The notes under the pieces: generated by a model
What the model was told of the DNA's origin: nothing
Seen by the model: the letters and a program-made list of their open reading frames with translations, nothing else
Database searches by the model: none
Shown here: positions 9,694 to 17,967 of the stretch, piece by piece
Numbering within the stretch: position 1 is the stretch's first letter
Layout: the number at the start of each line of letters is the position of its first letter
Assembly: GCA_947493585.1 (NCBI GenBank)
Contig: CANLRI010000003.1
Coordinates: forward strand, 328,204-392,203
DNA length: 64,000 nucleotides
Origin: an uncultured Planococcus sp.
GTDB lineage: Bacteria > Bacillota > Bacilli > Bacillales_A > Planococcaceae
Reading direction: 5' to 3'
Program-made: the position numbers and the translations under genes

Positions 9694-10086
9694 TTATCTC
9701 CCTCCGTTGATGACTGAACTCAAGCTCGAAAACTTGCCGTTGACGCGCTCTGTAACGGCGTTATACCATAACTGGTTTTTCGCCAGTTCCGCCATTTCAA
9801 AATCCATATCGACGTTATTGCCGTTCGGTGTCATTTTCGTATTATGGTTGACCGTCACTGGTGTTGCCCCCGCCCCATTTTGGAACTCCAGGTGGCGTGT
9901 ATCGGTGCGGTAACTATTCATCCGCGAGGCGCTTGCTTGTTCCATGGCCTGTTGAAAATTCACTTGCTTGCTTTTGTAGTTTGCTGTGTCGACATTGGCG
10001 ATATTGCCGGCATGGACACGCTGTTTTAATGTCGAAGTCGACAAAGCCTGCTCCATTTTTTGAATGCTTGATGGAAAGATATTCAT
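9694..10086 (-). CDS. flgB: Flagellar basal-body rod protein FlgB
   Basis: FlgB is the first proximal rod subunit and the first gene of the operon. The ATG at 10086 (MNIFPSSIQKMEQALSTSTL) gives 130 residues, matching the B. subtilis protein; it has a GGGGGAG ribosome site. The motif AGNIANVDTANYK is the rod signature. The frame is open further upstream to 10131, but that part lies inside the leader next to the riboswitch terminator. Expression is probably controlled by the c-di-GMP riboswitch in the leader. Confidence 0.95.
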   Translation of the reverse strand: MNIFPSSIQKMEQALSTSTLKQRVHAGNIANVDTANYKSKQVNFQQAMEQASASRMNSYRTDTRHLEFQNGAGATPVTVNHNTKMTPNGNNVDMDFEMAELAKNQLWYNAVTERVNGKFSSLSSVINGGR

Positions 10087-10134
10087 CTTTTTTCTCCCCC
10101 GTCTCCAAATTTGCCGAAATAAAAAACCCACTTT

Positions 10135-10163
10135 GAAAAAGGCGGATTTGAGTCAAATCTACC
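10135..10163 (-). terminator. Intrinsic terminator in flgB operon leader
   Basis: On the minus strand GGTAGATTTG, a 3-nt loop and CAAATCCGCC form a 10-bp stem with one mismatch and one wobble, followed by five U. It lies directly after the c-di-GMP aptamer and about 50 nt before the flgB start, so it is the expected expression platform of the riboswitch. Confidence 0.8.
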
Positions 10164-10260
10164 ATCTTTCGGTAACCCGGCGATCTTGTGTCTTAGACAG
10201 TTAGACCCGTGGTTTTGCGTCCTTAACTTTCGTATAAGTTTGCTATTTTCGTCATGATAT
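10164..10260 (-). ncRNA. c-di-GMP-I (GEMM) riboswitch aptamer upstream of flgB
   Basis: On the minus strand the leader shows the GEMM consensus in order: ACG-A-rich-GCAAAC, a P2 stem capped by a GAAA tetraloop, the hallmark GGACGCAAA, the tetraloop-receptor segment ACCACGGGTCTAA, a variable hairpin, and GCCGGGTTACCG. The closing helix can be drawn as ATCAT with ATGGT. The 3' strand of that helix overlaps the 5' arm of the terminator at 10135-10163, so the two are mutually exclusive. Seen by eye against my memory of the Vibrio Vc2 aptamer; not folded by program. Confidence 0.87.
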
Positions 10261-10469
10261 GGGTATATTTTTCTTTAAACTCGTCTTTTAGAATCATTTT
10301 AAGCCGTTACTACCTCGGTATAGTATCATGCTTTTTTTATTTTGGCTATTTTATTTTATAAAAAAATTCTACTATTTTTTCCATTTAATCTACGGTTTTC
10401 TGTTAAAATGAAGACACCACTAAGAATATATAGTCCAAAAGACTAAAAAAGGGAAGGTGACTAGGTAAT
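10261..10469. other. Divergent promoter region between flgB leader and flhO
   Basis: This AT-rich stretch must hold the start sites of both the flgB operon (minus) and flhO (plus). I found no clear sigma-D match for either gene: the best plus-strand candidate has TAAA and a poor GAATATAT box 16 nt apart at about 10406-10433. On the minus strand only weak sigma-A-like boxes are visible. The ribosome site AAGGTG precedes the flhO ATG. Confidence 0.4.
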
Positions 10470-11273
10470 ATGTTTCGAGGATTGTACACGGCTACCTCAG
10501 GAATGATTTCTCAAAACAGAAATCAACAAATATTGACAAATAATCTATCAAATTCCAATACTCCGGGATTCAAGACAGATGAAGCAGCGATTCGCTCGTT
10601 TCCACAGCAGTTGATCAAAGCGCAGAATGCCAATCAGCCTGCGCCGATCGGCCGACTTTCCACTGGCGTTTACGTCCAGGAAGCGGTTCCTTCATTCCTG
10701 CAAGGGCCGATACGCGAAACCGGGAATGCGACCGACTTCGCCTTGGTCAACGATAATTTGCCGCTAGATGCCGAAACCGGCGAGCGCGGTACTTTGTTGT
10801 TCGCCGTGGAAACTGAAGAAGGCGACATCCGCTATACGCGTAACGGCCAATTCACGGTCGACGCAGAAGGATTCCTTTCAACCAGCTTCGGCCAACGTGT
10901 GCTCGGAGACAACCTTCAGCCAATTCAAGTTGGCGATGGCGAGTTTTCTGTCCAAACGAACGGCGAACTCACGCGTTCCGATGGCGTAACTGCCGGAAAC
11001 ATCTGGATCGGGGCAACGGATGAACCGGAACAATTGATCAAGCAAGGACATAATTTGCTTGCCTGGGCAGGAGACGATGCAGACGCCCCGGCACTGGCCG
11101 GTGACGCCGAGCGTTTCATCAAACAAGGCTTCATCGAACAATCGAATGTCGATTTGACCCGCACGATGACCGACATGATGACCGCTTACCGGGGATTTGA
11201 ATCCAACCAAAAAGTGATCCAGGCCTATGACCGCAGCATGGAAAAAGCGGTCAACGAAATCGGCCGGGTCTGA
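10470..11273 (+). CDS. flhO: Flagellar rod protein FlhO (FlgF-like)
   Basis: FlhO is a distal-rod protein of the flagellar basal body in Bacillus. The 267 residues begin MFRGLYTATSGMISQNRNQQ and LTNNLSNSNTPGFK, and end in the C-terminal helix QSNVDLTRTMTDMMTAYRGF, both classic for the FlgF/FlgG rod group. It is followed 15 nt later by flhP, as in B. subtilis. Confidence 0.9.
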   Translation: MFRGLYTATSGMISQNRNQQILTNNLSNSNTPGFKTDEAAIRSFPQQLIKAQNANQPAPIGRLSTGVYVQEAVPSFLQGPIRETGNATDFALVNDNLPLDAETGERGTLLFAVETEEGDIRYTRNGQFTVDAEGFLSTSFGQRVLGDNLQPIQVGDGEFSVQTNGELTRSDGVTAGNIWIGATDEPEQLIKQGHNLLAWAGDDADAPALAGDAERFIKQGFIEQSNVDLTRTMTDMMTAYRGFESNQKVIQAYDRSMEKAVNEIGRV

Positions 11274-11288
11274 TAAGGAGCCCAGCAC

Positions 11289-12101
11289 ATGAACATCCAA
11301 ATGAATGCCGCGAGCAGCTCGATGCGCGAACTGCAGAAAAAAATCGACATGATTGCCAATAACGTCGCCAACGTCAATACGACCGGCTATAAAAAACAAG
11401 AAGCCAATTTTGCGGACACGCTGCTCCATAGTGTGAACAAGCAAGCCGGGCCCGCCAATGAAATCGGCCGAAGCACGCCGAACGGGCTGCGCATCGGTGG
11501 GGGCACACTATTATCCGATGGCATCACCCGCCATTCGCTCGGCCAGATGCAGGAAACCGGCCGTGAATTGGATTTTGCGATCGATTCGCCGAATAGCTAT
11601 TTCCGCGCCTCCAATGAAGATGGCGTTTATTACACGAGAAACGGATCGTTTCAAGCCGAACCGATTCCGGGCAGCGGCCGATTGGCACTTGTCACCGCTT
11701 CTGGCGATTCGGTCCTCGATACGGCAGGCGCGCCAATTACGTTCGCTGCTGGATACGATGAATTGAACATCGGATCAAACGGCACTGTGACGGCAACTTA
11801 TGCCGGCCAAGCAGCCGAAACCTTCCAATTCGGCACTGCCCAAATCAATCGGACCGCTCTGCTGGAAAAAGCAGGCGATAATCGTTACCGTTTGCCAGGA
11901 ACTGAAGCCGAACAAATTGCAGCCGGCGCCTTGGAACTGGGGGCTTCCCCTATTTCCCAAGCGGTGCTGGAAACTTCAAACGTCGACATGGCGAGTGAAA
12001 TGACCGAATTGATCGCTACGCAGCGCCTCTTCCAATCACAAGGCCGTGCCATTTCGTTTGCAGATGATATGATGGGTTTGGTCAATACGATGAAATCCTA
12101 A
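11289..12101 (+). CDS. flhP: Flagellar rod protein FlhP (FlgG-like)
   Basis: FlhP is the partner rod protein of FlhO, needed to complete the rod before hook assembly. The 270 residues show DMIANNVANVNTTGYKKQEANF at the N-terminus (quoted in part: NNVANVNTTGYKK) and LETSNVDMASEMTELIATQR at the C-terminus. Spacing to flhO is short, and a strong terminator follows, so the two form a bicistronic operon. Confidence 0.9.
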   Translation: MNIQMNAASSSMRELQKKIDMIANNVANVNTTGYKKQEANFADTLLHSVNKQAGPANEIGRSTPNGLRIGGGTLLSDGITRHSLGQMQETGRELDFAIDSPNSYFRASNEDGVYYTRNGSFQAEPIPGSGRLALVTASGDSVLDTAGAPITFAAGYDELNIGSNGTVTATYAGQAAETFQFGTAQINRTALLEKAGDNRYRLPGTEAEQIAAGALELGASPISQAVLETSNVDMASEMTELIATQRLFQSQGRAISFADDMMGLVNTMKS

Positions 12102-12139
12102 TGTTAACCAAATTATATTTGATTGCTATAACAACGACA

Positions 12140-12181
12140 AAACCCGCATTTCCAGGAACCATCTGGGAATGCGGGTTTTTT
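12140..12181 (+). terminator. Intrinsic terminator after flhP
   Basis: AACCCGCATTTCC and GGGAATGCGGGTT form a long stem with loop AGGAACCATCT, followed by a T run. It ends the flhO-flhP transcript. Confidence 0.9.
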
Positions 12182-12255
12182 ATGCACTCCGTTGGATAGG
12201 AGCTGGCGATCGATTAGCATATTTTCAATATCGCTAGAGTTAGTTAATTATAAAT

Positions 12256-12291
12256 AAAAAAACAGCCAATGCTTGTGAGCACTCGCCGTTT
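12256..12291 (-). terminator. Intrinsic terminator after flgL
   Basis: On the minus strand GCGAGTGCT and AGCATTGGC pair around a CACA loop with one mismatch, followed by TG and seven T. It begins at the flgL stop codon and ends the yvyF-flgM-flgN-flgK-flgL transcript. Confidence 0.8.
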
Positions 12292-13171
12292 ATCGAAGAA
12301 AATCCATTAAGTTGGTTTGCATGATTTTAGCAGAAGATGACAAGCTCGCCTGGTAAATACTTTCTTCACTCTTGAGCTTTATTAGTATTTCAGCATAATC
12401 TACATCTTCTATAGAAGATAACGCAGATCCAAGTGAAAGTTTGGCATCCAACAGGCGGCTTTCGGTTGCTTCGATGCGGTTTTGGCGTGCTCCGTTTTCA
12501 GCGGCTGCCGTGAGCAAACGCTCCATCGCTTCGTCAATGCCATCCAGCCCGACTTGCCCACCGGCTTGAATGCTGTCAGCAAGTTGACCGACGACTCGGA
12601 ATAAATTGCTCGGATCTTCTGCATTGCCGACGAGTGTTTGAGGCAAAATACCGATTTCAATTTGCATCCCCGGGCCGATCTTAGCTGTTTTCAGTGGCCC
12701 GTTCGCTGGTGTTGCTTCAAAAGAAACAGCATCCGCAAATGGCTTTACCGTGCCGTCGCCGCCTCCGAACAAATATCTTCCATCAACTTCCGAGTTGGCA
12801 AATTGGCGTAATTGCTCATTGAGCACGCCGACTTCCTTGAAAATCAATTCCCGATCTTCCGGAGACAATGTCCCGCTTCCGCCTTGAACCCCAAGTTCCC
12901 GGATGCGCTGGGTGACATCGACCATCGCCTGGATGGACCGATCGTTTTCATCCAACCATAAGCTGGCATCCCCGATGTTGCGCTCGAATTGATCGTTCGC
13001 CGACATGACCGTTTTCAAGCTCATCGATTTCGCCACCGCTTGCGGATCATCAGACGGTTTGTGAAGCAATTTGCCGCTGGATGCCTGCAAATTGGTTTTC
13101 TCAAAGCGTCCGAGATTTTGCTGCATATGGTTGACGGAATTTTGATGCATCATTTGTTGGGTTACTCTCAT
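12290..13171 (-). CDS. flgL: Flagellar hook-filament junction protein FlgL (HAP3)
   Basis: FlgL is the distal hook-filament junction protein. The 293 residues start MRVTQQMMHQNSVNHMQQNL and contain a flagellin-like N-terminal helix (KPSDDPQAVAKSMSLKT) and a C-terminal helix (VDYAEILIKLKSEESIYQAS). It is the last gene of its operon, before a terminator. Confidence 0.94.
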   Translation of the reverse strand: MRVTQQMMHQNSVNHMQQNLGRFEKTNLQASSGKLLHKPSDDPQAVAKSMSLKTVMSANDQFERNIGDASLWLDENDRSIQAMVDVTQRIRELGVQGGSGTLSPEDRELIFKEVGVLNEQLRQFANSEVDGRYLFGGGDGTVKPFADAVSFEATPANGPLKTAKIGPGMQIEIGILPQTLVGNAEDPSNLFRVVGQLADSIQAGGQVGLDGIDEAMERLLTAAAENGARQNRIEATESRLLDAKLSLGSALSSIEDVDYAEILIKLKSEESIYQASLSSSAKIMQTNLMDFLR

Positions 13172-13194
13172 GGGATTGTCCTCCGTTTATCGGC

Positions 13195-14385
13195 TTAACG
13201 TGCAGCCATTCGGTTAATGATCGTATCAAGCATTTCGTCGGTGGTAGACACCAAGCGGGCTGCTGAGTTGTAGGCATGCTGGAATTTCACTAAATTCGAC
13301 ATTTCCTCATCCAGCGAAACACCCGCTACTGACTGGCGGCGGTTTTCAGTCGACACCATCAATTGCTGTTGCGATGATACCGCATAGCCTGCACTCTGCG
13401 CTTCCGCACCTAAGCCGCTCACTAGTGAACGAAAATCGGCTTGTACTTTTTTCACATCTTCATCAAGGCCTTTCGGCAGTTCAAGCTGGGCATCTTTTGC
13501 CACGCTCAATTCGCCGCCGGCCGCATTTTCAAAAACATTGCCGTTCGCTTTTGCGAATTCTGTCACCGCGACCTGAATATTTTCTCGGTAGCCCGTGACA
13601 GTAGCTGCGGCTTGTGCGAGTCCGCCAAGCTTGCCGCCGGCTGCCTCAAGGTTGATCGCTTCGCCGGCTTTCACTGGCTGATTGTTGGCCGTTAGTGTCA
13701 GCGCATAGCTGCCGTCTGTTTTTTCTGTGACTTTGATGTCCATCAACTGCGACAGTTCATCGACAGCCGCATCGCGTTCGTCGCGCAAATTGTTTGCTTG
13801 CGGGCCTGTCCTCATGATGTTTTTGTTCAACTCTTCAATTCGTGAAATCAATGTCTGGGCATCTTTTTGTGCTGCCGTTGAACGCTCATTTAATTCCACC
13901 GTTAAATCACCCATCGACCGGTCAATCGTTTTTGCCACGTCTGCAAATGCTTGCGCCCGCTCTTTCACGACTGCTTGAACGGCTTTGTTCGATGGGTCAC
14001 TTGCCAAGTCTTGCCAAGCATTCCACAAACGGCCCATCGAAGCATTGAGGCCGTTATCGCCTGGCTCACCTAGAATCGTTTCGACGCTCCCGAGCGCTTC
14101 GCTTTTCGTTTGCCATTCCGAAAATTCGGCTGTATGTGTTCGGTACTGCTGGTCAAGAAAGCGGTCGCGCACGCGCATCACTGAATCGATGGAAACGCCG
14201 GTTCCAAGCTGGCCCGATCCTTGGCTGGTCCAGACTTCCAGAGAAGCAGAGGAACTCGTATTCACTTGTTGGCGCGAATAGCCTTTCGTGTTGGCATTGG
14301 CGATATTCTGGCCGGTCGTAGAGAGACTTGCCTGGCCTGCAGACAAGCCGCGGCTCCCGGTTTCCAAAGTGTGAAAAGTTGACAC
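13195..14385 (-). CDS. flgK: Flagellar hook-associated protein FlgK (HAP1), short form
   Basis: FlgK is the proximal hook-filament junction protein. The N-terminus (STFHTLETGSRGLSAGQASL, then NIANANTKGYSRQQV) and the C-terminus (VSLDEEMSNLVKFQHAYNSA) are both intact. At 396 residues it is about 110 shorter than B. subtilis FlgK (507); the missing part falls in the central variable domain, not the polymerisation core. A working protein is likely. Confidence 0.93.
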   Translation of the reverse strand: MSTFHTLETGSRGLSAGQASLSTTGQNIANANTKGYSRQQVNTSSSASLEVWTSQGSGQLGTGVSIDSVMRVRDRFLDQQYRTHTAEFSEWQTKSEALGSVETILGEPGDNGLNASMGRLWNAWQDLASDPSNKAVQAVVKERAQAFADVAKTIDRSMGDLTVELNERSTAAQKDAQTLISRIEELNKNIMRTGPQANNLRDERDAAVDELSQLMDIKVTEKTDGSYALTLTANNQPVKAGEAINLEAAGGKLGGLAQAAATVTGYRENIQVAVTEFAKANGNVFENAAGGELSVAKDAQLELPKGLDEDVKKVQADFRSLVSGLGAEAQSAGYAVSSQQQLMVSTENRRQSVAGVSLDEEMSNLVKFQHAYNSAARLVSTTDEMLDTIINRMAAR

Positions 14386-14409
14386 GTGATCCCCTGCTTT
14401 CTTCGCGGT

Positions 14410-14895
14410 TTACGCTTTTGTATCGAAAAAGCCCCGATTGGTTGACTGTGTAGGTTTGGTGCTCGATTGCGGCTTGTAGTTGTACGGCTGTTTGGCAGGC
14501 ATCGTGATGTGCCCGATCATGCCGGCAATAAAATCTACGGAGTCTTGCACCAGTTTTTCGTTCTGGCGATTTTTTGCTTGCAGCTCCAGAAGCAAGTGCT
14601 TCAAGGTCGTCAATTGGTCCTGCAATGCATGTTTGGCTGTTTCGTCGGACAATTGTTCTGTGAACTGGCTGAAGCTGAGCCCAGGATGTTCTTCAAGAAC
14701 TTCAATCACCAGGCGCTCACGCTCATCTTCGAGCTGCCCGAGCCTGCGGATCAGCCGCGTCTCTTCTTTGACGAGTTCTGTCAGTTCATCGACTTTGTGC
14801 TCGATCAGCACCGTTTGCTTGCGCTCAGCGTAGCGGATCAACTGATGCTGAATGGTAATCAGATCATCAAGTGTTGCAGTCATCATTTTCAACAC
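14410..14895 (-). CDS. flgN: Flagellar chaperone FlgN
   Basis: FlgN is the export chaperone for FlgK and FlgL. The protein is a helical, charged chain of about 161 residues ending in a flexible tail rich in S/T/P. I favour the GTG at 14895, 7 nt after AGAGGG; the frame is open to 14916 and ATGs at 14886/14883 are alternatives. The position between flgM and flgK matches B. subtilis yvyG. Confidence 0.85.
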   Translation of the reverse strand: MLKMMTATLDDLITIQHQLIRYAERKQTVLIEHKVDELTELVKEETRLIRRLGQLEDERERLVIEVLEEHPGLSFSQFTEQLSDETAKHALQDQLTTLKHLLLELQAKNRQNEKLVQDSVDFIAGMIGHITMPAKQPYNYKPQSSTKPTQSTNRGFFDTKA

Positions 14896-14926
14896 CGGAG
14901 TTCCCTCTCTTTCCATCGCTCAACTG

Positions 14927-15199
14927 TTATTTGTCAAACCAGTACTGATGGATTTTCTCAGCTACTTTGTCTTGGTCCACCTGGTATTCACCGGAAGCAA
15001 CCTGGGCTTTCAGCAGCTGTATTTTTTCCTGACGGGCGATATCCGCTTCCGTATTCTTCTCGAACATCGCCTTCGCCTCACTTGAAATTTGCAGATGGTC
15101 TTCCTGTTGGAGCGGGCGCGCCTTTTGGGCCGGCGTCACCTGCATTTGCTTTTGATAAGATTGTATAAAGGAAGAACTATTCGTTTTATCAATATTCAT
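14927..15199 (-). CDS. flgM: Anti-sigma-D factor FlgM
   Basis: FlgM binds sigma-D until the hook is complete, linking assembly to late gene expression. The ATG at 15199 (MNIDKTNSSSF) after GGTGG/GAAGGA gives 90 residues, close to the 88 of B. subtilis. The core LQISSEAKAMFEK and the helix IQLLKAQVASGEYQVDQDKV fit the family. It lies between yvyF and flgN. Confidence 0.92.
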   Translation of the reverse strand: MNIDKTNSSSFIQSYQKQMQVTPAQKARPLQQEDHLQISSEAKAMFEKNTEADIARQEKIQLLKAQVASGEYQVDQDKVAEKIHQYWFDK

Positions 15200-15219
15200 T
15201 CCTTCACCACCTCTTAGTT

Positions 15220-15630
15220 TTAGTTCTTCAGTCTCCAATGCGATTGGCTGCTATTCGTCCAGTCGCCGTCTTCAGCCAGGATCTCGTTGGCGCTTCTTAA
15301 GAAATCCAACCGGCAGTCGTCACAAAGCATATGGCGATGGATGATTTCTTTGCAATGGGCGCACGGATAACCGAGATTCGGATAATCGCCTGTCAAAATC
15401 CGCCCTTCCCTAAGGAATTCGGAAATCTTGTGGACAGAAACGCCCGTGAATAAGTGGACATCCTCAAGCGACGCGTTCCGGTGCTCGTGCTCTTGTAAAA
15501 ACATATAGACTTTTTTGAATGCCGATTCGTTTTCCTGATGGCACTTCAGGCAGCAAGCGATTTGATCACGCAAAAAGAGCGCTCCGCAGCTGGGGCAATT
15601 GTCCAGTTTCGGGGTTGTCAAATGGATCAC
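15220..15630 (-). CDS. yvyF: YvyF-like flagellar operon protein (TIGR03826 type)
   Basis: This 136-residue protein has zinc-ribbon-like CxxC pairs at the N-terminus (CPSC, CLKC) and C-terminus (CAHC, CDDC) flanking a MerR/helix-turn-helix-like segment (VHLFTGVSVHKISEFLREGR). It matches the YvyF family, found next to flgM in Bacillus. The role is thought to be regulatory within flagellar gene control but is not established. A sigma-D promoter lies 65 nt upstream. Confidence 0.85.
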   Translation of the reverse strand: MIHLTTPKLDNCPSCGALFLRDQIACCLKCHQENESAFKKVYMFLQEHEHRNASLEDVHLFTGVSVHKISEFLREGRILTGDYPNLGYPCAHCKEIIHRHMLCDDCRLDFLRSANEILAEDGDWTNSSQSHWRLKN

Positions 15631-15695
15631 CTAGTTTCTTGTCGCAATCAGTTCTATGTTGTCCGGGACTATTCGATTTACTCTCTATACTACTA

Positions 15696-15722
15696 ATATC
15701 GGCCATTATTGAAAAATGTTTA
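15696..15722 (-). promoter_or_regulatory. Sigma-D promoter of yvyF-flgM operon
   Basis: On the minus strand TAAA (15719-15722), a 15-nt spacer and GCCGATAT (15696-15703) match the sigma-D consensus exactly. An A-rich GGC element extends the -35 box upstream, shared with the hag promoter. Confidence 0.92.
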
Positions 15723-15740
15723 GCCTTTTTTCAAAAAAGA

Positions 15741-16157
15741 TTATTGCACTTTGAACTGCGTGACGAGTACCCGCTCGACTTTTCCTTTGCCGACCAGGCT
15801 TTCGAGCTGTGCTGTCATTTCGTCTTGAAGCAAGGTGATGCCTTCTGTGCCGACCAGCTGTTCTTTTTCCATGCCGGCTACAGTCGCAATTGCCGCTGCC
15901 CGAACTTCCGCATGGCGTGTTTCCATCTCTTCTTTTATTGTTTTATCCGCTGATAGGATATTGAATTGAACCACCGCGTAAGATGCCGGCGTGGCAAGAT
16001 TCGTCGTGATTTCTTCCGTGTCGATGCTCAGCTCGACCATTTCATCGGCTGTCATCGGTGCATCTGCATCCACATCTTTTTGCGTCAGGAGAAAATAGAC
16101 CGCCCCTCCTGCGCCTAGAAGTGCCGCAATCAATAAGACCAACAATACTTTTTTCAT
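15741..16157 (-). CDS. fliL: Flagellar basal body-associated protein FliL
   Basis: FliL is a single-pass membrane protein that stabilises the stator around the motor. The N-terminal helix VLLVLLIAALLGAGGAVYFLL is followed by the FliL domain (EEITTNLATPASYAVVQFNI, ending LVTQFKVQ). I use the ATG at 16157; the frame runs up to 16196 but that would overlap motB by 29 nt, and the AGAGGTGG site fits the downstream start. Length about 138. It sits after motB instead of between swrD and fliM, its place in B. subtilis. Confidence 0.88.
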   Translation of the reverse strand: MKKVLLVLLIAALLGAGGAVYFLLTQKDVDADAPMTADEMVELSIDTEEITTNLATPASYAVVQFNILSADKTIKEEMETRHAEVRAAAIATVAGMEKEQLVGTEGITLLQDEMTAQLESLVGKGKVERVLVTQFKVQ

Positions 16158-16167
16158 CATCCACCTC

Positions 16168-16953
16168 TTACTCTTCGGTTTCCGGCTGACTCTCATAAGG
16201 AGAAATCAGCACTTCGACGCGGCGATTTTGCGCGCGTCCCTCTTTTGTATCGTTCGCAGCAATTGGCTGATATTCGCTGTAGCCGGTCGCGCTGAATTTT
16301 CTTGGGTCCAAGTCGCCGTTTTCCAGCAAAATCTTCATAAAGTTAATGGCGCGTGCCGAACTCAGTTCCCAGTTCGATTCAAACTCGCCGCCAGCCGCCG
16401 GTACGTTGTCCGTATGGCCTTCAATGTAGATCATTCGCGGCGGATCGCTGACGAGCAGCTCTGATAGTTCGCTCGCGATGGTTTCCGCTTGTTCGTCGAT
16501 GTCGGCGCTGCCGGACTGATACAAGACGCCTTCGTTGATCGTCAGCATGAGCCCTTTATCGGTCAACTCCGTTTGAAGTTTCGGCGATAAGCCTTTTTCA
16601 TCAATATACGATTCGATTTTCTCTTGGAACTCCCCTAGTTCTTGGCGGTCGCGCACCGCTTCCAGATCGTCCATCATTTCTTCGGTCATGCCTTCTTCAG
16701 GTATGATCGCAAATGGCGAAGTGTCGGTGTCCAGTTCCACAGGCGCTGACTGATCGAGCAGCCCCGTGCCTCCCTGCAATTCCACATTGAACGATTCGGA
16801 AATGGCCTTGAATTTCTTCGCATCGACATCACTCGCCGCAAACAGCACGATAAATAGTGCCAAGAGCAGCGTCAAGATGTCCGCATACGGAATGAGCCAG
16901 GATTCGTCGACATGTTCTTCATGCTTTTTTTTACGCTTCAACTTCAACACCAC
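16168..16953 (-). CDS. motB: Flagellar motor stator protein MotB
   Basis: MotB anchors the stator to peptidoglycan and forms the proton channel with MotA. One N-terminal membrane helix carries the essential Asp (D25 in SWLIPYADILTLLLALF), and the C-terminal OmpA-like domain has YIEGHTDNVPAAGGEFESNW (quoted to 20) for peptidoglycan binding. The GTG start overlaps the motA end by 23 nt. The Asp context is compatible with a proton-driven stator, but coupling ion cannot be read with certainty. Confidence 0.93.
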   Translation of the reverse strand: MVLKLKRKKKHEEHVDESWLIPYADILTLLLALFIVLFAASDVDAKKFKAISESFNVELQGGTGLLDQSAPVELDTDTSPFAIIPEEGMTEEMMDDLEAVRDRQELGEFQEKIESYIDEKGLSPKLQTELTDKGLMLTINEGVLYQSGSADIDEQAETIASELSELLVSDPPRMIYIEGHTDNVPAAGGEFESNWELSSARAINFMKILLENGDLDPRKFSATGYSEYQPIAANDTKEGRAQNRRVEVLISPYESQPETEE

Positions 16954-17734
16954 TCTGTTGTTCGTCTTCTAGCACACGGTCTTTGGCCGGCAGATACGTC
17001 AAAAGTTTTTCTTCTACAGTTCGTGCAGGCAAGCCTTCTTGTACGGCAAGCAAGCCTTCGAGCATGATTTGTTTCACGCGCGCTTCCTTCTCGGATTTGC
17101 GCTTTAATTTATTGGCGAATGGATGCCACAGAACGTATCCTGTGAAAATCCCGAACAGCGTGGCAATAAAGGCTGCTGAAATCGATTTTCCAAGCAATGC
17201 CACGTCGTCCAAGTGACCGAGTGCTGCGACGAGCCCGATAACCGCTCCAAGTACGCCGAGTGTCGGCGCGTAGGTACCGGCTTGCGTGAAAATTTTTGCG
17301 CCGAGTTCGTGGCGGTCTTCCATCGCCGCGATGTCTTCTTCCATTAAGTCACGGATGTGCTCGAGCGATTGGCCATCGACGACCATTTTCAAGCCGCGCT
17401 GCAAAAATGGGTCTTCCACTTCTTCTGCACGCTCTTCCAAGGCGAGCAAGCCTTCTTTTCTTGCGACCATTGCCCAGCCGGTGAACATCGGGATCAGTTC
17501 TTTGATCGACAATGTTTTCTGTTCACCGAACAGGACTTTGAACAGCCCTGGGATGCGTTTGACTTCATCCATCGGAAAGGCGATCAAGATACAGGCAGCG
17601 GTGCCCATGAAAATGATGACCAATGCGGCGGGGTTATATAGTGCGGCCGGGCTGGAACCTTTTAGCGCCATGCCGCCGACGAGCACAAGTACGCCCAAGA
17701 TGATGCCTAACCAAGATGTCTTATCCACGTCCAT
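16931..17734 (-). CDS. motA: Flagellar motor stator protein MotA
   Basis: MotA is the membrane stator subunit that contacts FliG. Of 267 residues, four membrane helices are visible: WLGIILGVLVLVGGMALKG, ALVIIFMGTAACILIAF, and a pair around TLGVLGAVIGLVAAL and SISAAFIATLFGIFTGYVLW. The cytoplasmic loop between helices 2 and 3 holds charged residues. First gene of the motA-motB-fliL unit; the upstream 400 bp lacks an obvious sigma-D box. Confidence 0.94.
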   Translation of the reverse strand: MDVDKTSWLGIILGVLVLVGGMALKGSSPAALYNPAALVIIFMGTAACILIAFPMDEVKRIPGLFKVLFGEQKTLSIKELIPMFTGWAMVARKEGLLALEERAEEVEDPFLQRGLKMVVDGQSLEHIRDLMEEDIAAMEDRHELGAKIFTQAGTYAPTLGVLGAVIGLVAALGHLDDVALLGKSISAAFIATLFGIFTGYVLWHPFANKLKRKSEKEARVKQIMLEGLLAVQEGLPARTVEEKLLTYLPAKDRVLEDEQQSGVEVEA

Positions 17735-17805
17735 ACCTCATTTCACTTTGGATATTTGTTGAGTTGAATAGTGAGCCTGTGAGATTTCACTGTTTGCGAT
17801 ATTCC

Positions 17806-17914
17806 GCAAAACAGCTGGCTTTCCGGGGGGCTCGCGCTGAACTAATTCGGGCTAAGCGCCCGAATGGATTTCAGCACTTCACTGATCCCCCAGGAGTCTG
17901 CGCTGTTTTGCTTC
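17806..17914. repeat. GC-rich palindromic intergenic repeat, copy 1
   Basis: The ends GCAAAACAGC and GCTGTTTTGC are perfect inverted repeats, with CCGGGGGG and CCCCCAGGAG-type arms inside. The plan (GACTCCTG..., a central hairpin, ...CGGAAAGC) resembles dispersed intergenic repeats common in Bacillales. It is related in plan to, and inverted relative to, the copy at 17968-18084. Confidence 0.6.
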
Positions 17915-17967
17915 ATATCTTTTGACGTTAAATCGAAAGATATTTGCACCCAAGCTTGAAAACTCCA

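Noticed and set aside
10270..10310. Sigma-D promoter for the flgB operon
   Set aside because: TAAA with an AAAAATAT-type -10 at 14 nt spacing is too far from the consensus seen at the three other promoters.
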